From: Cerrena zonata
Taxonomy: Eukaryota > Basidiomycota > Agaricomycetes > Polyporales > Cerrenaceae
Direction of reading: 5' to 3'
DNA length: 64,000 bases
Assembly: GCA_038087015.1 (NCBI GenBank)
Contig: JASBNA010000010.1
Span: forward strand, 992,001-1,056,000
In this document: one piece after another, positions 22,615 to 33,400 of the stretch
Layout: every line of letters starts with the position of its first letter
Position numbering within the stretch: the first letter of the stretch is position 1
The notes under the pieces: generated by a model
What the model was told of the DNA's origin: nothing
Seen by the model: the letters and a program-made list of their open reading frames with translations, nothing else
Database searches by the model: none
Made by a program: the position numbers and the translations under genes

Positions 22615-23005
22615 ATGAGCTCCTCCAACCAGGTATTTGGTACTCTACTACGCTACCTCGTCGCTCCGGTCTAACACCGATCCAGGACCAAAGTGTCTAC
22701 TACTACGAATGGGACTCCGGCGCACAGCTTCTTGAGAACGATCCCAATTCTTCGAAAACACCCCGCAGAGTCCCGATGGCCTGCACGTTCTGTAGAAGTG
22801 AGAGCCACACGGTCACCTGTGAGCCAGTCACTGATTATGCTTGTTTATAGAGCGAAAATTGAAATGCGATGGACGAAAGACGTCATGTGCTAATTGCGAG
22901 CGTCGAGGTATTGCGTGTTCCTATGTCCCAGTGTATGCACTATATTCTTGCCTTGCAAATAGGAGCGCTAACATATTCTCCCCCAGGTCGGAAGACAATC
23001 GATGA
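22615..23005 (+). CDS. Miniature Zn2Cys6 zinc-cluster protein (copy 1)
   Basis: Zn2Cys6 clusters bind DNA in fungal transcription factors. Four exons (22615-22632, 22686-22797, 22851-22932, 22987-23005) encode 76 residues. Six cysteines have the canonical spacing C-x2-C-x6-C-x6-C-x2-C-x6-C: ACTFCRKRKLKCDG, then SCANCERRGIACSYVPV. The protein ends six residues into the last exon (VSEDNR, stop). It therefore lacks the dimerisation helix, the fungal transcription-factor middle domain and any activation region. An intron falls inside the cluster, right after CTFCR. The same intron position and flanking motif occur in the copy at 60204-60578, so the two are paralogs. It may be a complete small regulator or the remnant of a larger gene; no downstream continuation was found in 23.0-24.9 kb. 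Confidence 0.75.
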
Positions 23006-24894
23006 CACCATCAAACTGCTGTTGGCATTGGATATATGAGCCGCCGGGCGGTGATACATTAGAACACTGTTTTCATCAGAGTTCGCTACATAGAATGGAT
23101 AGGCATAAGATTATTGTTGAATACCTCGAGACACTAATACCCTAGGTGCCACTCGGTACCTGGAGAGACCATGTTAATACAATTGTTGTTTTCTCAAGAT
23201 CTGTTACGCGATACTGATGAGCGGAAACGTTCCTGGTTCGCTTCGCGGGACCAAGATGTATTTGGGCTCGGGATATGACACGTTGGTATTTCCGGCATCC
23301 GACGATGAAAGCCGCAGGGGCCTTGTTCGCCGAGACGAGAACAGTGCTTGGCTCCTTGACAGCCGCATGCTAAAGAGGCTGTACATTCAGAGTGGTAGAA
23401 AGGCCTTCGATGCCTCCATATAGCCGCAGGATGAGTGAGCGTACCTGTCATCTGGCCAGTCCAAGCACTCGCGTACAACACCCAAGGCATGTCTTGATAA
23501 ATTGGGTCCGAGGGAGAGGACATAATCGCGCTATTTCGGCCTTGTCAACATACCCAGTCGGAAAGAACTGACATCCAGAACACCATAATACTGATGAGCG
23601 TCGCAACGGTACCAATGATATTGTGATGGCATTGAGAGTGTGGTAAAGCGTTATCTGCGCGATTGCTTGGCACATTGTGGTGCCAGATCTACTTCCGCTT
23701 TCGACGTTGAGAAGACCAAATCCATGGCTTGAGAAGGTCTTGGCGATCCTAACATTCTTGCGATGAGAATTCCCGCTCCAAAAGCGTTGGCTCATGAGAG
23801 CGGATAAGCCAAGGAGAGTTTCCCAGTTTTGCATTCGGCCCGTTCTGCTCGGGTAATAGCGAGGGAGCGAGGCTCTTAGCTAGATGCTTCTTCGGACCCT
23901 ATGCGAACAGCCTCGACGTCTTCACATAAAAGAAGGCAGTGTATGACGTGAATATTGATTCCATACCACAGAACTAAATACATATCTTTGCATATCTCTT
24001 AACGGTTGGACAAGAACGCGATGTATGGCACCTCGTAAGGTTACCTCGAACAAGTCAGAATCGAGTAGCCGAAATAAATGCCTTCAGAGTATATCTGTTG
24101 CTATCCCCTCCATTAACCGCTCCTCTGTCAATATGAGATGTCGAGAGAAGAGCAAATTTTGAGGGTAACGAAAATATTCTCAGAGGTAAATCAAAGATTT
24201 CATACTGGCAGACATAGCGAGGAGTACATGTGCTACACTCGTGTTGGAAAGAAAAGGCTATAACTCCTCGTGCAAGGGCACAAAATTTATCGCACGTAGT
24301 TTAGGGCAGGCACTCTCAAATTTGAAGCTCCGACGTTAATGGCGCACACCATGATCCATTCGAAATTCGTTTGTCTATTCAAACTATTTGTTACTGCCTA
24401 GTGATGTTGACTCCTCATTTTGTAGTGCATATATAGCTTTCATATCTATTCTGCTTTACCCTGGCTAAAGTCCTGCTTGTACGACTTCAGGCTTCGTTGC
24501 AGTTCGCGTACTAGAAGCTCACAGCCACGGAGAAAGGTAATCGTCTCGCAACAAGCGCGTAAATGTTGAGCAGATCCCCAACGAGATTTTCGAGAAAATC
24601 ACATGCAATCACTTCAGACACTGGAAGTTGCTGAATTGCACTACGTCGACAATCTACACAAGACAAAAACATAAGAAACATGAACTAAAGACCTAGTCAC
24701 GTTAGTTCAATGTGACTAGAGAACATAAAGTCGAAACTAGCCCTTAAACGAAGGTTTAAAGAGCGGTCAAGGGGCGACATTCGCTTGATGAACACGTGGG
24801 TCTCTTAGCGCGTACTACCCCGACGTTTACAATCATAATTGTAACGTCGACACGGCTAATTTTGGTTGGCTGTTCTGCTTTCCTTCGCTCAGTC
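23006..24894. other. Gene-poor spacer upstream of CHO2
   Basis: Small frames on both strands (for example 23194-23523 and 23448-23834, minus) overlap without a recognisable domain. No extension of the zinc-cluster protein, repeat or RNA gene could be supported. The right end would contain the CHO2 promoter. Confidence 0.4.
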
Positions 24895-27800
24895 ATGTCT
24901 GAAGATACTGAAAGTCTCCTTCGACAGAGAAGAGTCTCGCAGAAGGAGGAAGGTGAACAAGTTTTGAAGAACACACCTTCATCGCCTCAGAAGCACACTG
25001 AAGAAGTTGTTTGGGGCAAAACACCGAATGGCGAAGGTGAGTCAACAAATGGCTTGAATTTGTCGACTTATTTAGTGACAATCTTCTATTGTAGTATTTC
25101 GTGTACCAACAACTCACGATGTTCTCACCCTGTTCCACCCGGGGTACCACAAATCACACCTCGACCTCCTAAGCCTTGGTCTGCTTGGTTTGCAGCTAGT
25201 ACTGTTTGCACTACTCTCACGGACCGCATCCAAACGATTTTTCTTTGTTTATTTTGCATTCTGGAGAGCCGCATACGATGTTGGACTTGGTTGGATCTTG
25301 ACTAAACAGAGCAAGAAGAAATGGATTGTAAGAGAAATGCAAAGGTTGGGGTGGCTGGACGAGAAGCGCCAACCTGCCGTACGAAATTGGATCAGGAAAC
25401 AACTTGCTGGCAAGATGGGAAAAGACTATTCATTTGACGTCTGTTATTTTTGCTCTTGTCACACGACCTTCTCTAACATATCGGACAGGAGCTTCCACTC
25501 GAGTATAACACATGGCTCCTTTACCGTCAGCTGGTTGACATCATTCTGCTCAAGTACGCTTTTCTACTTACCCGTTTGCGTTCAATAGTAACAGCCTCTC
25601 TTAGTGACTTTTTGGCATACTGTATGTTTGCCTTCGCCTGTTTCCGAGTTCCCGATGGTCTCTCGACGATGATGCATGCAATGAGGTCAGTGTTCTAATT
25701 CAATATGATCTCCCGGTCTCGTGACATGAGATTTACTTTCTAGATGGATCGGCGGCATAGCATTGATCGCCTTCAACTTATGGGTCAAGACCGAGGCGCA
25801 TCACGTCGTGAAGGACTATGGATGGTACTGGGGTGACTGTTTCTTCCAACGTGGCGCGTTGGTGTTCGACGGTGTCTTCGAGTTGGCGCCACATCCCATG
25901 TATTCTGTTGGTATGTTGTGAGATTATGTTTAATATTCATCAAATCTCACATAACTCGTCGTAGGATACGCTGGGTACTACGGCCTATCTCTTATCTCCG
26001 GTAGCTACGCCGTTTTGTTCGTCAGTCTGGCTGGCCATGCTGCACAGTTCGGTTTCCTGGTATTTTTCGAGAATCCTCGTGAGTAACACGCTCTACGTTG
26101 CCAATTTGTAATAACCCCACAATCCCGGTCACAGACATCGAAAGAACGTACGGACAGCGTAAACTCTTGGCCCAACGAACGCCGGTTCACCCGAGTAGCT
26201 CTCGCAAGGTCCCCGAACAAACAGAAGCTCCCCCTGCCAAGAGGCGGTCAAGAGAATTATCAGTATCATCAGTAACCAGTACCGACCTATCCACCCCTGC
26301 CGCAACAGAAGGAGAAACAGCATCGGAGACCGATGAGGTCGAGACTGAGACCGAGACTGAATTAGATATTGATGTTACACGCAGACAACGTCGGAGATCC
26401 GGTCCCAGTCCTAAATCATCCAGCCCGAAACGCGCTAGGTCACCTGTACTTTCTATGCACGACCTGAACAACACGTATTTCCGGAAGGACACAGTCCTAC
26501 TCCGCAATGTCGATTTCTTGCGGTACGTCCATAATGTCAACCTGTACGCCGCATTATCAGCTCATACCTGTGTAGTGCCAATGATCTTCAGTTAGCGTTG
26601 GTGATATTTTACGTTCTGCTGGGAAGCTTCCTTCCATCCCTATCTGTCCGCGGAACCCTCATGCTACATTTCGTACATGCCCTCACCTGGTGTCTACTCC
26701 ATTCATTTGGCTTGGGGCTTCTGTTACGTTCCCAATCTCAGAGCAAATTCATGGTTCGCCATTTCCTGAAACATTATCATTACCCACGGAACGATGGCGG
26801 TAAAGGCGCCGTCCTAGAAGCTTTCTCCAACTGGAAGTCTATATATAACTTGAGCATGTGTATGACTTACGGTGTGTGGTGGTTTTATATTTATTCAGCC
26901 TCCTGCTGACCACGTAAATCAAACACAGCCTCATCTATCGGGCTCACATGGAAATCTTATTCGATCCCTAACAACTGGACTGTCGGAAATGAGCTCCTCA
27001 GACATACACTCGGTGTCGTAAGTGTCCAGTATCCTGTCCGTTTGTAATCCCACCTCACTGCCTTTTTGCTATGAGATTCTGATCATCATCAATGTATGGG
27101 CGACATTGGAATCATACGAAGTCTTAGGCCTATTTGGTACGCTTCCCTCATCGGACGATGAAGTCACCGTGCTGATTCTTAATTTGTAGGGTGGTTCTAT
27201 GGCGACTTTTTTGTGGACGACTTCCCCGCCCATTTAGAGTACACCGGGATCTATCGGTAAATGACGAACTGTGTAATGAATTATTTTTTGATGCTAAGTA
27301 TTCTCTATACAGATACCTCAATAATCCAGAGATCATGAGTGGAGCGGCATTCTTTGGATTGGCAATGATCAGTGGGAGGAAGCTTGTGTTTGCCTTGGCT
27401 GTCATCCGTTACTTGTCCCAATGGTGGTTCTTGAGCAAGGTTGAAAAGTAAGCTCTATGGCGTCATCTTCATGCCTGTAGGCCGCCGTTGATAGCCTTCC
27501 TTGCACTCATAGCCCTCACATGCGGAAATTATACGGCGATTCTCTCCGCAGTGATGCAGGGTTTGTGAAGGTGATCAAAACGGTCGCGCAAAAGAACGCA
27601 CATATCCTGGAGTCCCGTGCAGGGCGGCACGCGCCGGAGATTAGGAGAGTCGCTAAAGAAGTGAAAGGCACTTTTGACAAGGTGTATGAGGAAACTGCCG
27701 AAGTCTTGGAGGACTTTTTAGCCAAGTGTAAGTCATATCTAGTCCTAGGCGGGCTTGAAATGTGCGTCTAAGCGGAGGCATACTACAGCGAAGCCGAGAA

Positions 27801-28868
27801 TCTCGGAGGTTATGCAGGACACTAAAGTGTTGCTCCAACAATCAAGAGAAAGGCTTGTCATTTCGTAAGTCAAACCCACCGCCCCAAAACGTACTTACAC
27901 AAAGCTAATCATCCCTGTACATGGACAGGCGAGTCGCCAATGACTTGTTCTTGTATGATACGTCTCAATACAGTATGACAGTCATCCCGAGTTCGGCGGA
28001 TGGATCATTACAATTCCATGTTGGAGAACCTATCAAAGTCAAATGGAGCGCTCCTTCTCACCATTCACGCCGAGACTGGATAGGCATCTACCGGGTATGT
28101 CCTTTCGTGTCAACGTTGCATCGCCTCGAATTACTCAACTCAACTGCACAATGGATGACATATCATACAACGCATTACATAGGTTGGTGCTAATAAATCA
28201 AACCTCGTGACAAAGACGTCTTCACTGGGCAAGTGGGTTCCAGTTGACGATGACGAGTGGGACGGAGACATCCCGTTGAATCACAAGTTACCCGGGCAAC
28301 CTGACAGCAAGCCGGAGAACGGGGAAGTCATGTTTGGAGGCGACCTCCTGCCTTGGCAAACCGGCCGTTATGAGGTGAGATGCATTACCACCGGCCACCT
28401 TTTCGAGATCTGATGCGGTTGCTGTGTCAGATTCGCTACCACCACGATGGCAAATATAATGTCCTAAGCTTGGCTGGCCCCATAGAGATATACGGTGAGT
28501 ATTTTGGCGAAACGTACAGTCTCACACTCATCATTGACAACTGCACAGTTGAGAAGCCTCAATCCATGGAGTTTGATGATGTCAAGAAAACACTCTCTCG
28601 GGTCGTCCCGCTTTGCTTGGATTCTGATCCTTCTCTGATCCCAGACTCATGCAAGGGCAATGTTGAGACTGAGTCAAGCTCTTCGGAGGACGATCACCGA
28701 GATCCTGATGACTTCCGTTTCTGGTCAGAGAAGCAAGCCAAACGGATTTCTTTGGCCTTCAAACAGGCTTTCGGTGTTGAGTTAACTCCCGAAGTCATAA
28801 TTGCTGATGCCAACTTGAGTACTCTTGCCAACCGTATCTTAGTTGCTAAGCAGCTGCTTTCCAACTAA
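24895..28868 (+). CDS. CHO2: Phosphatidylethanolamine N-methyltransferase CHO2
   Basis: CHO2 carries out the first methylation of phosphatidylethanolamine on the route to phosphatidylcholine, in the endoplasmic reticulum membrane, using S-adenosylmethionine. The start is the ATG at 24895 (MSEDTESLL); the product is about 900 residues from over ten exons with 45-80-base introns. After a short polar N-terminus come transmembrane helices of the first methyltransferase half ([28 protein letters not shown]), a [12 protein letters not shown] segment and the conserved [17 protein letters not shown] with FFENPHIERTYG. A Ser/Glu/Thr-rich linker (26230-26460) separates this from the second half ([40 protein letters not shown]). 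A C-terminal beta-rich domain follows ([38 protein letters not shown]), ending LVAKQLLSN. All segments join in frame, so it looks intact. Confidence 0.95.
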
Positions 28869-29207
28869 AGTGATATCATGTCTTCCAATTGGTATATTTT
28901 TAGGTTTTGGAGAGTTGGAACTTTTGGATAAAGGGTATTTCGTTTGTTACGCATGTTACGAGTTCAGATGATGCACGTAGACGACTTTATGATATTCTCA
29001 CAATATGTATGGACTGCTGCTGTGGCCTGTCTTACCCCGACGTACGTTTTGGCATGTAACATCTAGAAAGTTGAAACTAGCACTCCTTTCTACCACTATC
29101 CACAAGACCTTCCCTATTTGGCGATCCTCAGTGTTGAAAATGATCGACGTTCAAATGTTCAACTCGACATTCCTTGTTGCTTCTGATTTCCTTTATGTTT
29201 CGCGAAC
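28869..29207. other. Spacer between CHO2 and RPP14-like gene
   Basis: It holds the 3' end region of CHO2 and the presumed promoter of the small RNase P subunit gene. A 92-codon frame (29005-29283) overlaps the next gene in another frame and is taken as a shadow. Confidence 0.4.
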
Positions 29208-29612
29208 ATGCCTCAACGCACTCTATCAAGCAATTACCACTATATCAAGCTTGCAATTACGCCACCTTGTAAAGATGCCATAACTCTGCGAAAGTCAATC
29301 CAAGGAGGATTATCGCAATCCTTTGGTCTAACCTCGGCCAATATTTACGTTGACATCTTATGGGTAGCCAGTGAGGGGGCCGAAACAGTCATTCGTGTGA
29401 GTAGCAAGTAAGTGTGTCATTTCGTCTTGCGAAATACCCACCCTACCATCTTTCTCGTACTAAATGAATCGTCTAGTGAGGCACCCAAAGTTATGGCCGC
29501 AGTTGTGACCTCCACGGACTCGCCAAATCTCTCTGTCATAAAGGACTCTCCGTTTCTCCCCTCACTTTGTGTCACCACGGGTAACAGGAACCTCGGACAA
29601 TCTAGTACCTGA
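29208..29612 (+). CDS. RPP14: RNase P/MRP protein subunit, Rpp14/Pop5 family
   Basis: This family contributes small protein subunits to the ribonucleoproteins that trim the 5' end of tRNA precursors (RNase P) and process rRNA (RNase MRP). Two exons (29208-29407, 29477-29612) encode 111 residues. The core YHYIKLAITPPCKDAITLRK, then SFGLTSANIYVDILWVAS and ETVIRVSS, matches the alternating strand-helix pattern of Rpp14/Pop5, and the length is typical of Rpp14. The C-terminus after the intron (APKVMAAVVT..) is short and polar. The split between Rpp14 (Pop8-like) and Pop5 is made on the YHY..KLAITP start and is moderately secure. Confidence 0.8.
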
Positions 29613-30839
29613 AATAGAGACAAGCGACAAGTGTAAACTCTATAAGTCATCACGGAAGAGGACGAAAGGTACAGTGTAAGTTTGAGCCAATGACACTTGA
29701 CTAAAACAAGATGGATGTATTCCCTGGATAGATCGCAACACACGAATAGAACTTATTGGAACATCTTCCACTTCCATCTGTTGGAATAGCTTTCACAACT
29801 ACGTTTTACTCTGACGCCAGATTGCCGCACCCTCCGGAGGTCACACTATCCGATTTAAACTCAAGCAGTAGCTTATACATTTCTTCTCCTGTTCAATACT
29901 CCACGATCGTAGGATATTTCGTTATGGTTGAAGAACCGCCGTTCTACGGGCACACTAGTGCCTGTAAGTCAGGGGCGGCCCGCGGTCTCCACGCTTGACA
30001 TGTCTCGTCCCTAGCCAATGTCGCGAAACGTTGGCACGATTCTATGCAGTGAATGTCATTCCCATGTCAAGATTCAAATGGCTTTCCGATGCCTTACTAT
30101 ACCCCGCAAAATGTCCCTACCATTATCCCACCTTTCAAGTTAATGTGTACCATCTGACACTGCGATAAAGTCTATATCCAGCTTTGTCCCTTCAAGTCGT
30201 GGAATCCGCCCTTCATCTCAAGGTCCGAGATTGAAATTGGCGATCGGAGATGAGTTTTTTGGATATCGATGTTTGCACGTAGTATTTGGTAGTATTGCGA
30301 ATGCGGACTTAACTTGCGGAACTCTTCGTTTCCAATTCTCGTTCATCCAAACCGTCTAGTAACTGAAAACCATGCAACGTGGAAACGGCAAGTTCAAATC
30401 ATTACAAAAACAGAAAGACTGCATGCCAACATAGCACTTAGATCTAGGGTCTTATGAAATTGACGACTTCGTATATCGCTTCCATTTCCCTAGTCTGGTC
30501 CAATTCGTTTCCGTATAAGCGTTCAATGCCAATGACGTTCCGGTGACCCGCATGTTCTCTACCGAATGGCGATACATATATGAAGAACACGAGATACACG
30601 ACGGATATACACGATAAACCTAATACACCCCAATACACGTGAACATGATACCACAGTACAACAATAAGGTCTTAATACGTTGAAATTGACAATAGCTACA
30701 TATCCGCCTCTGACACTCTGTTTTCCGCCTTCTGGTCAAGGCAATATCCGACTGGAGTTGGAGATACAACTGAGTCTGCGGTTGCACACTCATCATCCAG
30801 ACAATCTGGTAAGAGATGAACGGCACCACCCAGGTGAAA
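29613..30839. other. Convergent spacer between RPP14-like gene and DCN1
   Basis: Both flanking genes end here, so their 3' untranslated regions fall in it. Minus-strand frames at 30444-30638 and 30620-30829 encode a hydrophobic stretch (YWGVLGLSCISVVYLVFF) but begin only about 10 bases after the DCN1 stop. They are not called as a gene. Confidence 0.4.
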
Positions 30840-32278
30840 TTAGGCCGACTTGAGACGCTCCTTCGCGTACCCTACAAAGTCGTCTATGAGAGATGGCCAT
30901 GCGGCTATTCCCCGAAGATTAAGTTAGTCTATAGCACATGGGGATTGGTGAAAGGCGGAGAGGTCTCACGTACATTCTTCGTCGTACTTCTCGAACTTGG
31001 AGTCAACAGTACGCATGAAGTCTAAGAACTGTTTATATGTCATAGAAGGTTTTCGAACGTCGCCGGTATTCACGGGGGTGTTTGCGGAACACGATATGGA
31101 AAGTGGATAGTCCCATGGAGTATGAGTGATCCAGTCAATCGAACCGTCAACCATGGCGGTGTCGGGAGCAGAATAAGATGGACAGGGAAGGATCACAAGA
31201 TTAAGAGAAGAGTTTCGGAGCAAGATGGTCAACACTAAGATCTATCTTCGCCGAACACGAGAGGCGACGTACCATTTGCCAGGTGTCTCTGCTGATCCCC
31301 TTCCCCCCTTTCTGACCCAAGAACTCTAACCACCATTTTGTATATTCGGGGTTCCAACCCTCTTCGTCGTCAGTAATCATCCTGACATCTCCGTCCCTCT
31401 CATCCTCGTCATCAGATGATGGTCGAGGCTGCATGTGCGCCAGGGCACCTCCTTGGAGTCCGGCTGGAAGCAGAATTTGCCAGAACCCTTGGGCCATGTC
31501 GAGCGCTATTCATCGAAGAGAGGTTATTAAATATAGTAGTTGGTGAGCATGAATACAACGGCGGAGAGGGTTGAAATCGAACCTAAGCTACGTTGGCCGG
31601 CTGGTCGGGAGAATTCGAAGGTGTAGTTGTACACCTTTCTGAAGTAGTCTGGGTCGGATCCAAGCTTGTCTCGTAGTCGGACTAATGCGGTCTTCATGGC
31701 GGGGATAGAATCGACACTAAAAATATGTGAGCATCGTATAACACATTGGTTGACTATTTGTACTCACCCTATTACCTTCCAACCTTCGACCCAGCCTTTC
31801 TTGGTCCATTCACCCATGCGCGGTGATTTGAGTTCGTATGCAATAGCAAGTAGGACAACATCTTCAGGGTCGACATCAAGGTCCTCACACATCTTGATTG
31901 TCCCATCTACTGTAATATCTTCGCCATCTGGGTCTGTCCAGACAGTAAGATATGATGGCGTATAGCCCGGGGGTGTTTGGGGACGTACCCTTGTATTTGT
32001 CGAATAACGCATTCAACTTGCTCGTCGATGCCGCTGGAGGTGCAGAAGGTCGAGTAACCGGTTCATTATAGAATGCATCGATCGCAATGTCAACGCGTTT
32101 GTATTTGTCCAGAAAGCGTTTTGCATCTGAGGTGCTAGATCAGACAGCGATGTATGTAAAGTACTTCAGTACGCAACTCGATCATACTTTCTTGTCACAG
32201 GGATCCTAGTACGACGACTCACGATGCTCCGGTAACACCAACAAATTGGGTGATCTTCTCTTGTGTTTGTCTATCCAT
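30840..32278 (-). CDS. DCN1: DCN1-like cullin neddylation factor
   Basis: Dcn1 acts as an E3 for attaching the ubiquitin-like Nedd8/Rub1 to cullins, thereby activating cullin-RING ligases. The start is the ATG at 32278 (MDRQTQEKITQFVG), the beginning of the UBA-like domain, continuing as SDAKRFLDKYKRVDIAIDAFY. The PONY (DCUN1) domain follows: PEDVVLLAIAYELKSPRMGEW, then LALDMAQGFWQILLPAGL, an acidic insert (SSDDEDERDGDVRMITDDEEG), WWLEFLGQKGGKGISRDTWQM, FLDFMRTVDSKFEKYDEE and AWPSLIDDFVGYAKERLKSA ending at the TAA 30840-30842. Introns are mostly short, but the one between DTWQM and FLDFMRTV is about 245 bases. The acidic insert inside the PONY domain is a lineage feature; the catalytic-surface motifs DTW and WPSLIDDFV are kept. 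Confidence 0.93.
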
Positions 32279-32828
32279 GCTACTCAATGCTTTAGTCTAG
32301 TGTGGTCCAGAGGATGTAATGCGCCACAAGGTTCGATGTGAAGCGAGAGATCCCAATGCGGATAGCAGCAAGCAATTCGCCGAGGATCCAGGCATGGTTT
32401 TAATGACAAAATATGGCAATCACTGTTTAGTGTTGGTTCTTGTAAGAGATCATGTGCAAATACTTACCCAAACCAGCCGGAATAGAAGAGCAATGAATGC
32501 TCCTACAAACAATGATAGTGATAGAGAATAGATGGTCAGTTTGGCTCTTGTTCTGAACGAAATACTTATGCTATAATTCGATGTAGAAGTAAAGGGTAGT
32601 ATAGCTATGATAAGCATCTGATTAGCAATATCGCTGGGTTTGAATATGATCGATCTCTGGTACGCCGTAAGTTCAGCTCGGCGTTCCGAACGTTTCAACT
32701 CAGACTGTCACTTGCCTTTCTGCGATCCTTTCGTACGACAAAGTTTTCTATTTCCTGCACTCAATGAGGTCCGGAACTTTACTTGAATTGGCTCTCTTCT
32801 TATAGTGATCACCTGGAACGCGCTCTCT

Positions 32829-33400
32829 TCACCGACTCGAATTTGTCACGCATGGTCTCACGAAGACCTGTTCAATAATTGGTTCACTGTGCCTTGGTGT
32901 CAGGCTCTTGGAGACATTGGCCAGTGTCTTCGCTTCTTTCAGTGTGAAATATTGAACAACTTCGCTTTCGCTGAATATGGCCTTTCTGTCAGACACGCTG
33001 TGACGTGCAACCGCAGGCAACCGGTTTCAGAACATCCAACGAGAACCAAAACCTTTCTGCCTTTACGATGTGATATGAAGCGGAAACCATTTCTCCCACA
33101 TAATCTTGCATTAACCGGGCTTTGCAGATATGTCTATTGCCCTGAATGTTTCATGGCCTCGCCGTCGCTCGCAATAACTTTCCAACTCAGACGGACTAAT
33201 CCTCAAATGAGCCCTGATAAATCTTCTCCACATCCGATTGGCTACCTATGTTTTTTCTCTGGATCATATGGCGTTGTTGGGAATCCATCGTTGACATGCC
33301 GTAGACTTATGATTGGTGCTCCATTTCTATCCAATCACAGACAACCGTGGCATTCTTGCGTTGTATTGGTTGAGTCTTGGTGGTCATTTTTGTCCCCGTG
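32829..33400 (-). other. Possible decayed coding region, unidentified
   Basis: Minus-strand segments read like protein in switching frames: RFIRAHLRISPSELESYCER (33180-33240 region), then MQDYVGEMVSASYHIVKAER, then SESEVVQYFTLKEAKTLANV near 32900-32970. They are broken by stops and no consistent splice sites join them. A plus-strand 198-codon open frame covers the same DNA, but its composition (Cys, Trp, His, Arg) is typical of a shadow. Function cannot be assigned. Confidence 0.25.

Noticed and set aside
30444..30829. Possible small membrane protein on the minus strand
   Set aside because: It would begin about 10 bases after the DCN1 stop and needs a 30-base intron. More likely it is the DCN1 3' untranslated region.
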